Below are positions 46,787 through 59,600 of a stretch of DNA of 64,000 nucleotides, piece by piece. The notes below the pieces were generated by a model that was not told the DNA's origin, made no database searches, and saw only the letters and a program-made list of their open reading frames with translations. The stretch is taken from the NCBI GenBank assembly GCA_024734555.1, contig JANPWX010020199.1:676985-740984 (forward strand), given 5' to 3'. Source of the stretch: Trochalopteron elliotii. Taxonomy: Eukaryota > Chordata > Aves > Passeriformes > Leiothrichidae. A program made the translations under genes and the position numbers. How positions within the stretch are numbered: position 1 is the first letter of the stretch; each line of letters opens with the position of its first letter.

Positions 46787-49700
46787 TTTTCTGACAAGCC
46801 TCAGGAAAAGCTTTTGCCACAAGTACACTGGCTGTGAGCTTTAGGACTCCTATCATGCCCTGCTTCTCTAGGAAATGTTCACTTTAGTGATTTAACCAGC
46901 ACTTCTGGTTAAATCACTAAAAAACTAAAGCACAATTATAATTTTGGTGGGTTTTTATTTTCTGGAGTATAACTAGCAGTATAACATGCTGAAAGCATGT
47001 GCATTTATTCATTTTACCAATTGAACTTAAAACCCTACCCCTTACATAGACCTCAGTTTCCTGAAATCTATTCAGGAATCTCAGAGTTACACTAAAATGC
47101 TAGCAGTACTTCTGAGAGCACGTGGTTGAGCAAAACATTGGGGTTTTTAGCATGCAAAATATATTGCCTGTCTGGGCAAACTCTCAAATATGGTGTGTTT
47201 CCTCTTCCAAAAGGGAAGAAAGAGGGCCCCTCCTTCCTAGTGGTAATGTATCACTTTTTATTTGCTACATATTTATTTCTTGGTAAATTAAATCTATACA
47301 CAAGTGAAGGACATCCACTTTTTTCCCCACATGTCCTTTTAGTCTTCTGATTCCTCAGCCATGCTTTCATGAAAAGGGATGGATTAGGGCACATATGCTG
47401 GATCCAAAATATTGTGCATTCATAAGAAAAAATGCTTTGGCTAGTTCAAACTCACTCTGTGGATGCAAATTTGCTCAAAACAAAAGCACTTAAAGGATAA
47501 CATTGTCCTGGCAGATTTTCTGGCAGATCACATATTACCTGTCCTCCTGCAGTGGCCATGAAGCCAGAATAAATACTGTACTGTGGGTTCTAGCTGATTT
47601 GACAGAAATGCAGTCATACACTCAGGCCTGAGCCAGTCCAAATCTGTTCTAGGAGGTGATCTGATTATGTACAGCTCTGGTATTCCTGAATACTGAACCA
47701 GAGCAAATAAAACTAGCTAAATTCTCTTTTAATCCTCCACCTAAAGTTGCAGGGGATTTCTAGGAGTTCAAATCATGCAACATAGATTGTTTTGTCTTTT
47801 CTCTGTTTTGGGCTGAGTGTTTTGTATGAGGTCCTCAAATCTGTCCTCAGTTTTTCTGGGGTCTTCTACTGACAAGCTCCAGGGCTCAGCATAGAGTACT
47901 ACAGCAAATTCCTGCCTATCCAAACATTTTATTTCCCTGTGCCTGCAGTGAGGAGAAGCTGAGCAGTAGAAACCTACAGTTTAATTGTTTGCATTTAGAG
48001 GTACTTGGCTTTTCTTCAGTAAAGAGACCTGTTTTCTAAACAAAACTGCTTTTTATGTCATTTGTTGCCAGAAACAAAGTCCAAAGTAATTTAATAGATA
48101 TTCTAATCACTGTCAAATTAATAGTCCAATAATTTCCCATATTGCTTAACAGTCCTGGAGAAAATGCCCTAAATTAATGGTGCTGCTGTTGTTCTCAGTG
48201 TCTGGTATGCTCCATATGCATACACTTAAGCACTAAAGCAAATGCTTGCTAAGTCCCAGCTCATACAGCCCATGTTGCTATGCTGGCCTCTGAATCTGCA
48301 CTACATGCAGATTTACTGCCTGCAGAAACTCTGTATTCCTTTACATTTCTTTTTGTGTAGTTTTCATTTACTCCACTTCATGGAATACTGACTGCCTACC
48401 ATAAATTTTCATCAGGATATGGGTAAATATCTTTAGTGATTTACAGGTGCTTCCTCTGTCTCCTCTGGAGTACTCAGTATTCTGGAATGTTTGAAATTTG
48501 GCCTGCTCAGGGGACTCAGAATCTAAAATTTTTAAACCAATTCGAGTCTGTCTCACAAGAAGAAATTGTGAAATTTCCTGGTTTTTTACTTCCTGTCTGA
48601 ATGCTTTACAAAATCCATATATTTTTTTCCACTTCCAGTGAAGTATATAATTTTTCAGATGGAATTAATATTCTCAATATTCTATTCTGCCCAAAGAAAT
48701 TATTAAATTCAGAATTATTATACACATCCATTCCTGGAGATAATGGGAACCTTTGTCTTCTTCACTGCTTCCTTTATTTTCAGTCTAAAGAAAATTAGAT
48801 CTTTTTTGCTTATCCCCTTTGCTCACAGAAGAATTAAGGTGTGAACACTTTCTGAAGTGTTCCTTCCACTCAGATGTTTTCCCAGATTTGTTTTCTTTGT
48901 GATACATCCAGGTTTCAGTTTTCCCCAGAGGCAGCAGTTTTTGCATAACATCTGTTTTATTTAGTGCACGGATTCAACTTAAAGTTCCAAATGAAGATGG
49001 AGGAACACTCCAGAAGGGGCCAGAAAAGCAGCCATAGTGTGTAAAACAAAGGATGGTAAATGTCATCAGCAGAAACAGAAAGGTAGAACAGAATCACAAT
49101 TTTTTCTGACTCAGTCTCTCAAGCCTGCAATTTATGGCGGCTGTGAGGGCATGAAACAATGGCAACCTCATTCCTGAAGCTGGTCTCTCTGCCTGTCTTC
49201 CACAACCGCCCATTTATTTGGGAGAACTGAGGAAGGATGTCATAAGTAAGGCAAACACCAGTACAAAACTTTCAGTTTCACAGGTCAGGCTATCATAAGG
49301 GTGCAATTTAGTACAACAGTGGGGAAGGAAGGTTAATATTGCACACTATAAAATATTAACTGAGGGAAACAATACCCTATAATAGCTAGCATATTCTACT
49401 TTCAGTCTTATAGTAACATGACTCTACATCAGTATTCACTATCAAAAGCCACTCTGCTCCATAACTCTGATATCCATGATCACTTGACTTGGAAAAAAAA
49501 GATACCCTTTTCAAAGTACACTGTTTCTGTGAAAAGGGACTACACAGGCACCAGTATGTACCCTATAGGCTAATAGAGAGCAGGGGCTAAAAAATGTAAA
49601 AAGAGATGTGATAACAGGCACGGAACAAGGCAAATTCAGGTGACATTTTGAACATGATTGCATTTTAATGTATAGTCAGGAAGACAGGAGAATAAATGTC

Positions 49701-50195
49701 ATTAGTATAGGCTTTCTTATGCCATTCACACTAACATCCATCTCCTGAAAGCCCAAATATTTTACCACAGCAGTCTTTAACTTTCTTTTATAGAAAACCC
49801 AATGAAGCACAAAAATGGCAAAAAAAAAAAGAGATCAAAAATAATTCGTTGAAAGTTTTCAATCTTTTAAAGAGGGTAGCACCCACTGCATCTTGGGTAT
49901 CACTTTATTATAGTGTGCCTTCTTTCATTTTACCCATCTTCAATATAAGAGATGGTCCTAAAGCATAAATCTTAAATGTAGATCTTAAATTATCTAAACT
50001 TTAGGGTATCTGAATCTAAGGATTGGATTCAGACTGCGTATAAATATCCTCTGGTATGAATCTTACTTGTATGTCAGAGTATGAGGTACATAGAACTAAG
50101 CTTAGAAGCTCAGTCCAATGTACACATACAGAATGAGAAGACTATAGACTTTTAGAAGGAACTCAAATGCCAAAACCCTTTAGATAATGCAACAG
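46787..50195. other. unique AT-rich sequence, no gene seen
   Basis: 3.4 kb without a recognised exon or transposon. The notable structure is the perfect inverted repeat at 46883-46921. Confidence 0.55.
46883..46921. repeat. perfect 17-bp inverted repeat with 5-base loop
   Basis: The arm TTTAGTGATTTAACCAG (46883-46899) and its exact complement CTGGTTAAATCACTAAA (46905-46921) flank the loop CACTT. It lies about 100 bases after the CR1 end. The stem is shorter than a microRNA precursor and has no T run typical of a terminator. Confidence 0.95.
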
Positions 50196-50728
50196 TGTAC
50201 TGGCTGGGATGAAGTTAAATTTATTCACAGCAGTGAGCATGATTTTGTGACCAAAACACTGCTGTCAACTCACCCATATTTTAGCTACTACAGAGCAGTG
50301 CTTGCACAGCACCAAAGTTTTCTGTTTCTCACTCTGCCTGCTATGGGCAGGGGCCAGGGATTGCCAAGAGGCTGCGAGGGGACACAGCTGGGACAGCTGA
50401 CACAAACAGACCAAAGGGAGTCCCATGTAATCTTACACCACGCTTAGCAATAGAGACTTGGGGATGAGTCCTTCCAAAGTACTCATTGCTTAGAGATTGA
50501 CTGGGCATTAGCCTGATTTTGGGATGTGGTGAGCCACAGCCTTTTAATTATTTGGGTTTTCCTTTTTTTCCCCCACTTCCCCCCCCTTCACATATTAAAC
50601 TGTCTTTATGTTGACCTATGAGGTTTTTCTCACATTTGCTCTTCCAGTCCACTCCCCCATTCTGATGAAGGGTGAGTGAATGAGCAGCTGGTGGGTGCTT
50701 AACTGCTGACCAGGGTGAACCAATCACA
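50196..50728 (+). mobile_element. solo ERVL-type LTR
   Basis: A 533-bp element starting TGTACTGGCTGGGATGAAGT and ending TGAACCAATCACA. In between are the GAGCAGTGCTTxCACAG block, GGGGACACAGCTGGGACAGC, an ATTAAA signal (50594-50599) followed by CTGTCTTTAT, a TTTTCTCAC block, CACTCCCCCATTCTG and a GTGGGTGCTTAACTGC block. I recognise this order as the abundant ERVL-type LTR of songbirds. The flanks AACAG and AAGAT do not form an exact 5-bp duplication. No internal sequence is attached, so it is a solo LTR. It resembles the family at 43397-43982 only in its last third. Confidence 0.8.
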
Positions 50729-50812
50729 AAGATTAAAGCATCTAATTTTTCAAAGAGAAGAAAGGAAAAGGGAATTATTTCTGTGATATATCTACCAAAT
50801 AGAAGTAGAAAG

Positions 50813-50866
50813 GAAAGATAAAAAACATTACTCAATTAAATGAAAGATAAAAAACATTACTCAATT
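50813..50866. repeat. tandem duplication, 29-bp period
   Basis: A 25-base segment beginning GAAAGATAAAAAACATTACT (50813-50837) recurs exactly at 50842-50866 after a four-base spacer AAAT. The identity suggests a recent event. Confidence 0.95.
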
Positions 50867-53520
50867 TTCAAACCAGAGTATCTTCAGGGGCCATACTCCA
50901 TGGACATGGAAATGACAAACATTTCTCTCAGGTGCTTTTTCTTTATTACTAGATATTATATTTGGATAACCTTATTAGGTTTTCTCTCTGTAAAAATGGG
51001 CTTCCTAAACATGAATGGAAGTTTAATCACTGCTCATGTCTCAAGAACAGATTTTGAAAGAGACTTACAAATCTTTTGCTCCTCTATACCAAATGCATTC
51101 TCCAGACACTAAATTTCATAACACAGAAATTAGACAGGTAATTGTGTTTTGTTATATCAATTTAAAGAAATCAGGAAAAAGACATGGAGTGTCCCATGCA
51201 AGGCCACAGTAAGCACTAGAGTCAGGGCTGGCTAGTTTTCCTTTCTCTAAACCCTGTCTGTGGATAACAATCTTGCTTCTGACAATAGTCCACGTGGGTT
51301 TCCTTCTCTGTTTCTTTGTGAATCCTGAAATAATAGAAGTTTTAGGGTAGTCTATGTTTGATACAATATTTTCTACAATTTTGTTAAAAATCCCCTGACC
51401 ACTACCTCTCCCATGACTGTATACCAATTTGTGCAACTCAAAAAGGACAGAGAGGTGCATAGTTTAATTTTGTTTATTTATTCCTGCCAATTTAACCCTT
51501 TCTTCAATAATTAAACAATGGGACTGTTTACCCTTCCTCTTAATTAGTCACTAGCTCTTTAAACTGAATGGTAATGATCATAAGAGTTTCTTTATGTCTT
51601 TCATGTTTTAGTAAAAGACTCAGAGATATTTTTTTCTCCAAAGTCGTTGCTGAATTTGACATCAGGACTATTCATTGCAGAACTAGCTGCAATTAGAGCA
51701 ATTATGCAGATCACATGTCTTTCCAGTTTAATAGCTGGCTTTTGTTTTGCTTCCTATTTTTCCTTTCCCGCCCCCCGCCCCACCCCCCCACCCCCTCCTC
51801 TTACTGCAGCTTCTCTAAACCAAAGAGGAGGATAAGGAAAGATAGACAGACACTGAAGTGGACCACCTACTGACTAGGTCCCACCATGGAACTGGATAAT
51901 TTGTTAAATACCTTTGTGCTGGAGGAAATTCCTACGGGGTGCTTTGCATCTCAGCTTGCCAAAGGTCATCATCACAACATCACCCCATGCTCTCTTTCTG
52001 CTTCCCAGGCAGGAAGGGGATGGCACACTCTGCAAACACTGATAAATGTCTGCTCTCTGCAAAGCGGCTTAGAGTAACTAAACCAAACCATGAACCAGAT
52101 GGGAAACAACACACACACAAAAAAGCAAATATAAAGCAGCCTGCATTGTAAAAGCTATAGAAGGAAAAGATCTTAATCTCAGGGACCTGTTTATCTAGCC
52201 CATGCCTCATGAAGAAAAACACCCAGATCACTAATTAAGCCATGCAGCACCATATAAGGTTACAGAGGACCTGTCAAAAATGTATCCACAGGCACACTAG
52301 ATACCTCTATGCATGTGAGATCCTGATCTTCAAAGAACAGTGTAAAAAAATTTTAAAAACTGCTACTCTGCATGGCATAGTCACAAGAACAATTTTGCTC
52401 CTCTCTCTCCAAAAAAACCCAAAAACTAAAAAACAAAACCAAATCAAAAAAACCTTAAAAGCCTGGGTGTTGTCCTCAAATACTTTACTAAGAAGAAAAG
52501 TTAAAGAGACCGTAACTGACATATTTCCTGTTTCTTCAGAATTAGTATAAAGAAAATATCTCATGTTTGCCTGTGGAGGCAACAGTAGCATCATGTCCAG
52601 GCTTCAGAATTATACAGATAACTTTACAAACAAATAAGTAACTCTGACAATTTTCTAACCACACTAAAAAATGGAGTCAGAAAATTGACCACCCCTAAAA
52701 AGATCATGCAATAAGATGACAAGGAATTGTTGGCATATCAATTGCATTGTATAATTGCATCCAAACTTTCAAATACACCTAAACATATCCTTAAAGGAAA
52801 TCTGATGGCACATATATTTTATCCATTTGAACCACTTGGCTCCTTGTCAGAGCTCAACTAGCAAAAAAAAAGTTATACATCAGTTGCAAATCATTTTAGA
52901 CAACAATTATATATAATAAGAGCAGGACTTTGAAAAATTTACCTTTTACATTTATGTAATTTTGTCTGTAGACATCAGGTGAAGGTATTTATAAGCTTAA
53001 ACAGAATTGGTTTTATTATTTGTTAGTTCTTGAAGTGCAAAAATATATCTAACGTGTGTACCCTTTTATTTCCTCTGTCCTGCTGCCTGAATAGCTCATA
53101 CACAGGGGATACAACCACATCCAAATGTGAAATGAATATTATAAATATGAAGTTCTAACAGTGAGCTGCTGCACTCACATTCTCAGAACCTCCAGCACAG
53201 TCGGCCCTTTTGTCTTGCTAGAAGAAACAGACTCAAGAAGGTTCAAATTTCACCACTCAATCTCCTGCTGAGAATGTAGTAAGGAATACATAATATTGAC
53301 AGTTTTACATCTTAACAACTTGAGGACCTGCATCTGTCTTTTGAGAGAATTTGGAACTAGTATAAGATAATGCAGGGAAAATTTAAGGAGGTTTGCAGTA
53401 AAATCAATGGAGTTTAAAGGTGAGCAGTAAACCATCCCCCGTATGTCTCCGTATCTTCCTATTCTGTAAGCTGTGCAGAACAACTGCATGAATAGGACTG
53501 AATTTACAGACAAATACATT

Positions 53521-53547
53521 ACACACACACACACACACACATATATA
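53521..53547. repeat. (CA)n(TA)n microsatellite
   Basis: A CA array of about ten units passes into a short TA array. Confidence 0.93.
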
Positions 53548-53593
53548 GGCTTTCTTAACTTGGCTTGTATCTGTATATGGCACTGATTTTAAT

Positions 53594-53691
53594 GGCCTTT
53601 AATATAATGACTCTCGTTAATGTCAAATGGCTTTTAGTCAGATCCCTGATCAAACAGTTTGACACTAATGAGACTCATTGCATGAAGGGCT
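53594..53691. repeat. long imperfect hairpin (miRNA-precursor-like or MITE-like)
   Basis: The two halves fold on each other almost end to end: 53594-53641 pairs with 53646-53691 around a 4-base loop (ATCC). The best blocks are TGTCAAA (53621-53627) with TTTGACA (53658-53664), CTCGTTA-type sequence (53613-53619) with TAATGAG (53666-53672), and TAATGA (53605-53610) with TCATTG (53675-53680). Counted by hand there are roughly 34 Watson-Crick and several G-T pairs, four to six mismatches and one small internal loop. Size and shape fit a microRNA precursor, but a palindromic miniature transposon would look the same. No known family was recognised and the strand is undetermined. Confidence 0.6.
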
Positions 53692-56600
53692 TCCTAAAAG
53701 TTTGAGTTCAAATCTCGAGGTTATTTGAGCAATAGCAAAATCCCATGTGAAATACAGAGAACAATGATACTGCTTCTAGTTAGGCTTCAAATAATTTAAG
53801 CATTTTTGCTACTTTGACATCCAATGAAGGACATCAACTTACCATAAATATTTTAAAAGGGCAGTGTAAGCTTTTGACTTGTCATGTCTAAAGCACAAGA
53901 TGCTCTTCATCTACTTGTACCTTCTATCTATTCAGGCAAACAAAACGAATAATGTTACCTGGAGATTCCAGTGTTACAACAAATAGAAGGTCTGCAGCAT
54001 ACGGAAACTCTTAGTTATGTTTGCAATTCAGAGTTTCACATAGGCAAGCATGATAGGCATGAGAGGTGGCTCACAGGTTACAAGATGACTTCAAGCCATC
54101 CCTTGTCATTTCCGTGGTCTAATGCACACAAGAGGGAAAGGACAAGGAGAAATGCAATAGCACACAGTGTCTTAGATTTAGTTACATTGTTGCATTGAGG
54201 TACTATGCACTGCAGTTAGTATAAGCCCCAGTATAATAATCCCTTTCTGCAAGTCACCATTTCCCAGTTGCTCCAGGACAGCGTAGCAGTCTAGTTTTCC
54301 TAAAAATGAGTTCATGATAAAGCCAGAATTCTTCTCAGATAATGTCAGCAGCTCTTCACAGAACATCCAGCCCTGTTTCTGAAATATAACTGTTTTCTGA
54401 TTTTGCCTTAGTTTGTTCGATTTACTTTTACAGGTCATTTTCCAACATATTACGCAACTCGTTATCTCAAAAAACACCAAAAAGCAAAAAAAACCTTATT
54501 TGAACATCTGGAGATTAAAATCTGAATTAACAGTCACATTTTCATCATGTTTAGAGTCTGTCGGCCTCTGAGTTTCACTTTCTTTCCTTTCCAAGAATAA
54601 ATCTGGTAATCTCTTCTGAGTTTTATTAGGTCACTCGTATGAATGGATTTCATTAACTAAGAACAAGTTTCCTTGAGACATTTAGTTGCTACAGCTGGCA
54701 TCCATGTGTTAACTTCTCATCCCCACAGCATCTCCATATGACATTAAGAGATGAAAAGCTTGCCAGTTGTGTTATATTGTTTCCTCTGTTTATCTTTTCT
54801 GTTTTGTCCTCACCTGTGGTATTCCTGGTGCTAAACAAAGCATGTTCTGTTGGAGGAGGAACTATTGTTTTCCTAATGCTTACAGCACTATTCAAGCATC
54901 ATTTCCTGTACCTGATGCAACACTAAAAATATTATTCAGAAATGCTTGCACCACCTTTGTCATATTGAGGCTGTCTTGCAGCAGTGCTAACAAAATGTGT
55001 CCATGGATCTAAAGACTCCAAATCAGGAATGAAAACATTTGGACCCACTCCAGAGACAGTCAGATAGCATCATAGTTATGTGACCTGAATCAGTGACCTC
55101 CTGCAGGTGTGCTGGGAACACATCATCCTGATTCAGTGACCCAGAAACTCTTTACTATTATAGTCATGGAAAGGTGGATCATTTTTTCTGATGACAACAG
55201 AGAGTGATATACAGCTGTGGAGTTGATCAGAAAACTGGCCAGAACTGGAGCTGACCAAGCAACTCAGATCATAAAATTAACTAAGTGAGCACATTACACT
55301 GTCTATTGCCTGTTGCTGTATGCCTCTGCCATGGTGAAAGTAACAAGACTGTGTTACTTCTACTTTTTACTAAATGTCTACCAGCAATTGTCATTTCTTA
55401 CTCATTATTTTAGTGCTAAGAGTGATTATATACTTTTTTGGTTTGGTTTACTTCATAGATGAATGGATAGATAGATAAAGTAGTAAGTGAATTAAGTGGC
55501 ACAGGGTATAACAAAAATCTATCTGTGCTGGCAAGTTCTAACTGATCCTATAAAGGAGAGGGTATTGCTTCTCTCTCTGATGGTACAAATACGACTCTTC
55601 TGGTTAGAAGGCTCAGTCTTTTTTATCTCTCAGGGAGAACTAGCACAGATTTTAAGGTGCTGTCTCTCAGGGTCACACAGACCTTCTCCAAGGCACAGTC
55701 CCAGAAAATAAACTGATGATTACAGAGTTTATTTCCTGGGTAGAGCCTCAAAATTAGCTTTTAAATGTCACATTCATAGTGTGTGTATCTGTGAGCATGA
55801 CTTGGTTGCATTCAGGAGGTGGTCATGAAAGGCTAAGGGAACTTAATGAACTGGTATACTGGCAGTGGTGATAAACTATATGCTATACATACACTTCTTA
55901 CATTTTGAAGATACAAGCTGAGAGCTGTGACCGCAGAACAGACAAAAGTCCATTCACTTTCCAACATGCAAACATCACATTAAGGGTCACTCTCCACAGA
56001 TGCTCTTTCCTTTTTAATTAAGATTTTTGCAGTGTTTTTTGGAAATGCTAACTATCAAAACTAAGAATTCTGTATGCTAAACAGGTCTCTGCACCATTTT
56101 TGTTTCATGGAATAATCTGCATTTTGCAGCATGAAGAAAAACAATGAAAATACAAAGGGTCACAGAGAGGCATTAGACATTTAATAAGTATATTGGCAAA
56201 TGCTCTCATTTGCACTGTTTGCTTTTGAGTTGCTCAGTTGTTGAATCAAAAACTTAAAAATATGTGGCTTTGAATTAGCCAGCTGAGGAATCAACACAGA
56301 AGAGATGAAAAAGAACTAAGGCTGATACAGAAGGGAAGAAACAGTGCAGTGTTTACGTGCGCAGAAGAACCTGATGTCATTTAGAACCAGTGTTTTATAT
56401 TTCTTCCAGAATGTGTGAAAATTTTCTGGGAGCAATCTAATCTCCTCGTGACCTGTGCCAGTTTCATTTCCTAAGAGCAGAGAAAGACAGCAAAAACTAT
56501 CTTCTGCATCACTCACAAAAATATCCAAACAAAAAAACCCTTTCATTTTAAAAAACAGTTGTAATAGAAAATGTACTTTATTGTGAATATCACATAATTT

Positions 56601-59600
56601 ACAAAGGTGTGAGCATTTAACAGCAAGAAAATTAATACATAAAGAGATCGTAAATCACGTATTACCCACATAATAAAGCTGCACAATATTCTTATCAGTC
56701 ATTAAAAAAAACACCCATTTCAATCTTAAGTTTGACCAGGGGCTTAACTTTTCTAGCTTTTTTTTTTTAATTAATTACTTTTTATTAAAAATTAATTCCT
56801 TACCTTTTCTCTCTTCTGTGCCTTTCTTTCTTACTCTTGTAATATAACACAATACAACAGAATCAAAAGTCCATCTAAAAATGATCTGTAGGTAAGCAAT
56901 TAAGAATCTACCTAAACCTAAGATGAGCTTTGTGGCTGTAGATGTTCTAATTTCACTTTCTAGTTACCATCATTCTCCAGGCACTACATTTCACACAATG
57001 AATGCACAGGTGAGCAGAACTGGACACACAGGAGTGTGTACAATATAAAATTACCAGAAATTTCTGGGAGAAATGAGTTGTCTGAATTAATGAGCAGCAA
57101 AACTCACCCAGATCCTCCTTCTCCCTCACCAGTTACTTCCTCCAGTGCTGGATTATACAGACATATCACTATGCTGAAGACTCACCAGTGCTGTAACTTC
57201 TGATCCAGAGTTACCATTAACCATTATGGTTGGACTCTGCACTTTGAACATGGACTACCAGTTATGGAGCACTAGGTTGTTCTCTGTCAGGAAGATATGA
57301 TATCTTAGCATTTCTCAGCAATGCCATATTACACACCATCATGGTCAATACCATCCACGAAAACTTTCAGCTTCAATGGCCCTTGTTTTTCATGGTAAAC
57401 AGAGGCGATGAGCACAGAGAATAACATCCTGTGAGTAGTATGCACGGAATAAAAATCTTGGGGACAATGAAGGAGAAAAATGATGAGCTGGACAAAAAGA
57501 GAAAAATTATCCCAGCAGCAGAAAGAAAAGCAGAGAAGGAAAGGCAGATTGATTGCAGATATGAGGGGAAAAGAAAGAAAATTGAAGAAAAGGATATCAG
57601 TATATGAAGAAGAAAATGTAGAAAAGGAAAGTGCTCTCATCAATAGATTACTTTGTCCTTTGCATTAAATCAAAGAACACACAGAGGCCTTTACAGAAAC
57701 TGTCAGTACACCTCTGCTCTTTAGCAGGCAGAGCAGAGGCATCTGCAGAGATGTGCATTTCCTCTATTTGTTTTAATAGAAAGCACCAGAATTGTAAATT
57801 CCTTAGTAAATTGACACAGTAAAATGAGTTTCTGAGGTATGCAATCAACATCACTCCTTGGAAAGAACACTTGCCACTCACAGTACCTGTCTTTGTAGCT
57901 GGGACATTCTTACTGGTGTCTATGTTTCTGCCCTCCATTTGCTTTTAGACTTAAAATCTGACAGAATGTATCAAACATAGGTAATTATTTTTCCATTTTT
58001 GCTTAAAATTAATAAAAAATGAATGAGAACTTCCATTTTTGCAGTCTTGGCATTGGTTTAATTGCTACCCCAACAGGGTAGAGCACATAGAGGTTTCCCT
58101 ACTCTTCTGATTGGTAAAACCTTTAAATTCTTCACTATTCAGGAACAAGTAAGCTGGTGAATGGTACCTTATGAGAAAAGGCAATGCCACAGGTCTGACC
58201 TTTAACACCCTGAAGGGAGAATTACGACTGAATTATAACAGAATTAATTATTATTCAATCATCTAGAAACAGAAGCTGAATGTCCTGGTGTACCCTTTCC
58301 CACTTTGTTCCTTGCCTGGAACACAGAGTACAAAAACCTGCCATACTTCCTAAATGATAGGCTGATGTTTTTCCATTCTCCTTTCCCATTAATAAACTCA
58401 TCCCTTCCAGGTCACATCTTCTGTTAGACAGTGGCTGTAGTAAACAAGCTCTTTTTCAATTCAAGGACCAACAAATTACACTGAGCAAGTTTCATGCAAA
58501 GAAATGTAGACATTTAATCCAAAGGATTTGTACTGCGTGGACTGGAGAGGCCCAAGTTAAAAGGGATGTTCTTAAACTATTTCTACACATTTTTCTGTGG
58601 AAAAGGTCCTCAGGCTTTCTTACAAATTAAAGACATGACCTCTGCTTCCTCACACAGAAAAGAAGAGGATAAAGAAGACTAAATATAATCCCACTATCAT
58701 CATGAAGTTAGTTACCTCATGAACATACCATGCCAATAGGAGCTTCATGGAGCACCTGAACAAAGATAGGGAACAAGGACTCAGAAGCTAATTGCATGTC
58801 TAAAGCAGCTGAATACTAGCTATACTAGTGAAGGGTCTGTAGTAGTCTCTGAGAAGGATTGGGGTACAAATGCAACCAGTCCAACCAAACTCATGAAATG
58901 AAAGTAGGCCATGATGGAACATGTGAGATGATTTTTTCTTTCTTCAGGTAAGGACATTAAGCCACTATTCCTTAATTATCTTTTTGAAACTGGGTTGGAT
59001 TCTCACTTGCCACTGGTCACTCTTTTTTAGCAAGAATGTTATCTCAGCTGCATGCTACCAACAACATACTGGTGCAAGAAAAGAACAGTAGTATTTTGCT
59101 TCTATGATACTGTAACAGGAAAGGAAAACCCTACAGATACTTGAAGTACAGCTGAAACAATTTAACAGAATAGGGTAGCTACAATAATTCTGACTCGGGG
59201 CAATTTAGAAACAAGTTAGCTGGAATGTTAACTCCAGTGAACTCGGGTGAAAAAATGCCTCATATTCCACATGGATCAATTCATTCAGATAAGTAATTTC
59301 AGAAAAAAAAACCCAAAACTTTCCACCATTATATCAATGGGGCCTGTGATAATTTCCATAACTAAAATTCATATCCAAACACTAGAAATGTCATATTTGT
59401 ACTTACTTTTTTCCATGTATCTGAGATTCTATGATTGAAACTTTACAAACCAATGAGAAGGTGAAGAGGGAAAATGTGCAGTTGCTCTTCTGAAAAGAAC
59501 TCAGGGTTCACTGTTACAGGGTCCTGTGTCAGGCACTGAAAACAGCTGAAAGAGATTCCTGCTTCCACCATCCTTCTTTTTCTCCATGCCTTAGCCATTC

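Larger units (their letters stand above)
50729..53593. other. unique sequence, no gene seen
   Basis: Holds a 29-bp-period duplication (50813-50866), C-rich low-complexity sequence at about 51765-51798, an A-rich tract at 52411-52456 and a CA/TA microsatellite at 53521-53547. No exon or transposon recognised. Confidence 0.55.

Noticed and set aside
57480..57668. Lys/Glu-rich frame resembling a coiled-coil protein
   Set aside because: It lies in a purine-rich patch where AAG and GAA codons arise in any frame; there is no domain and no supporting exon structure.
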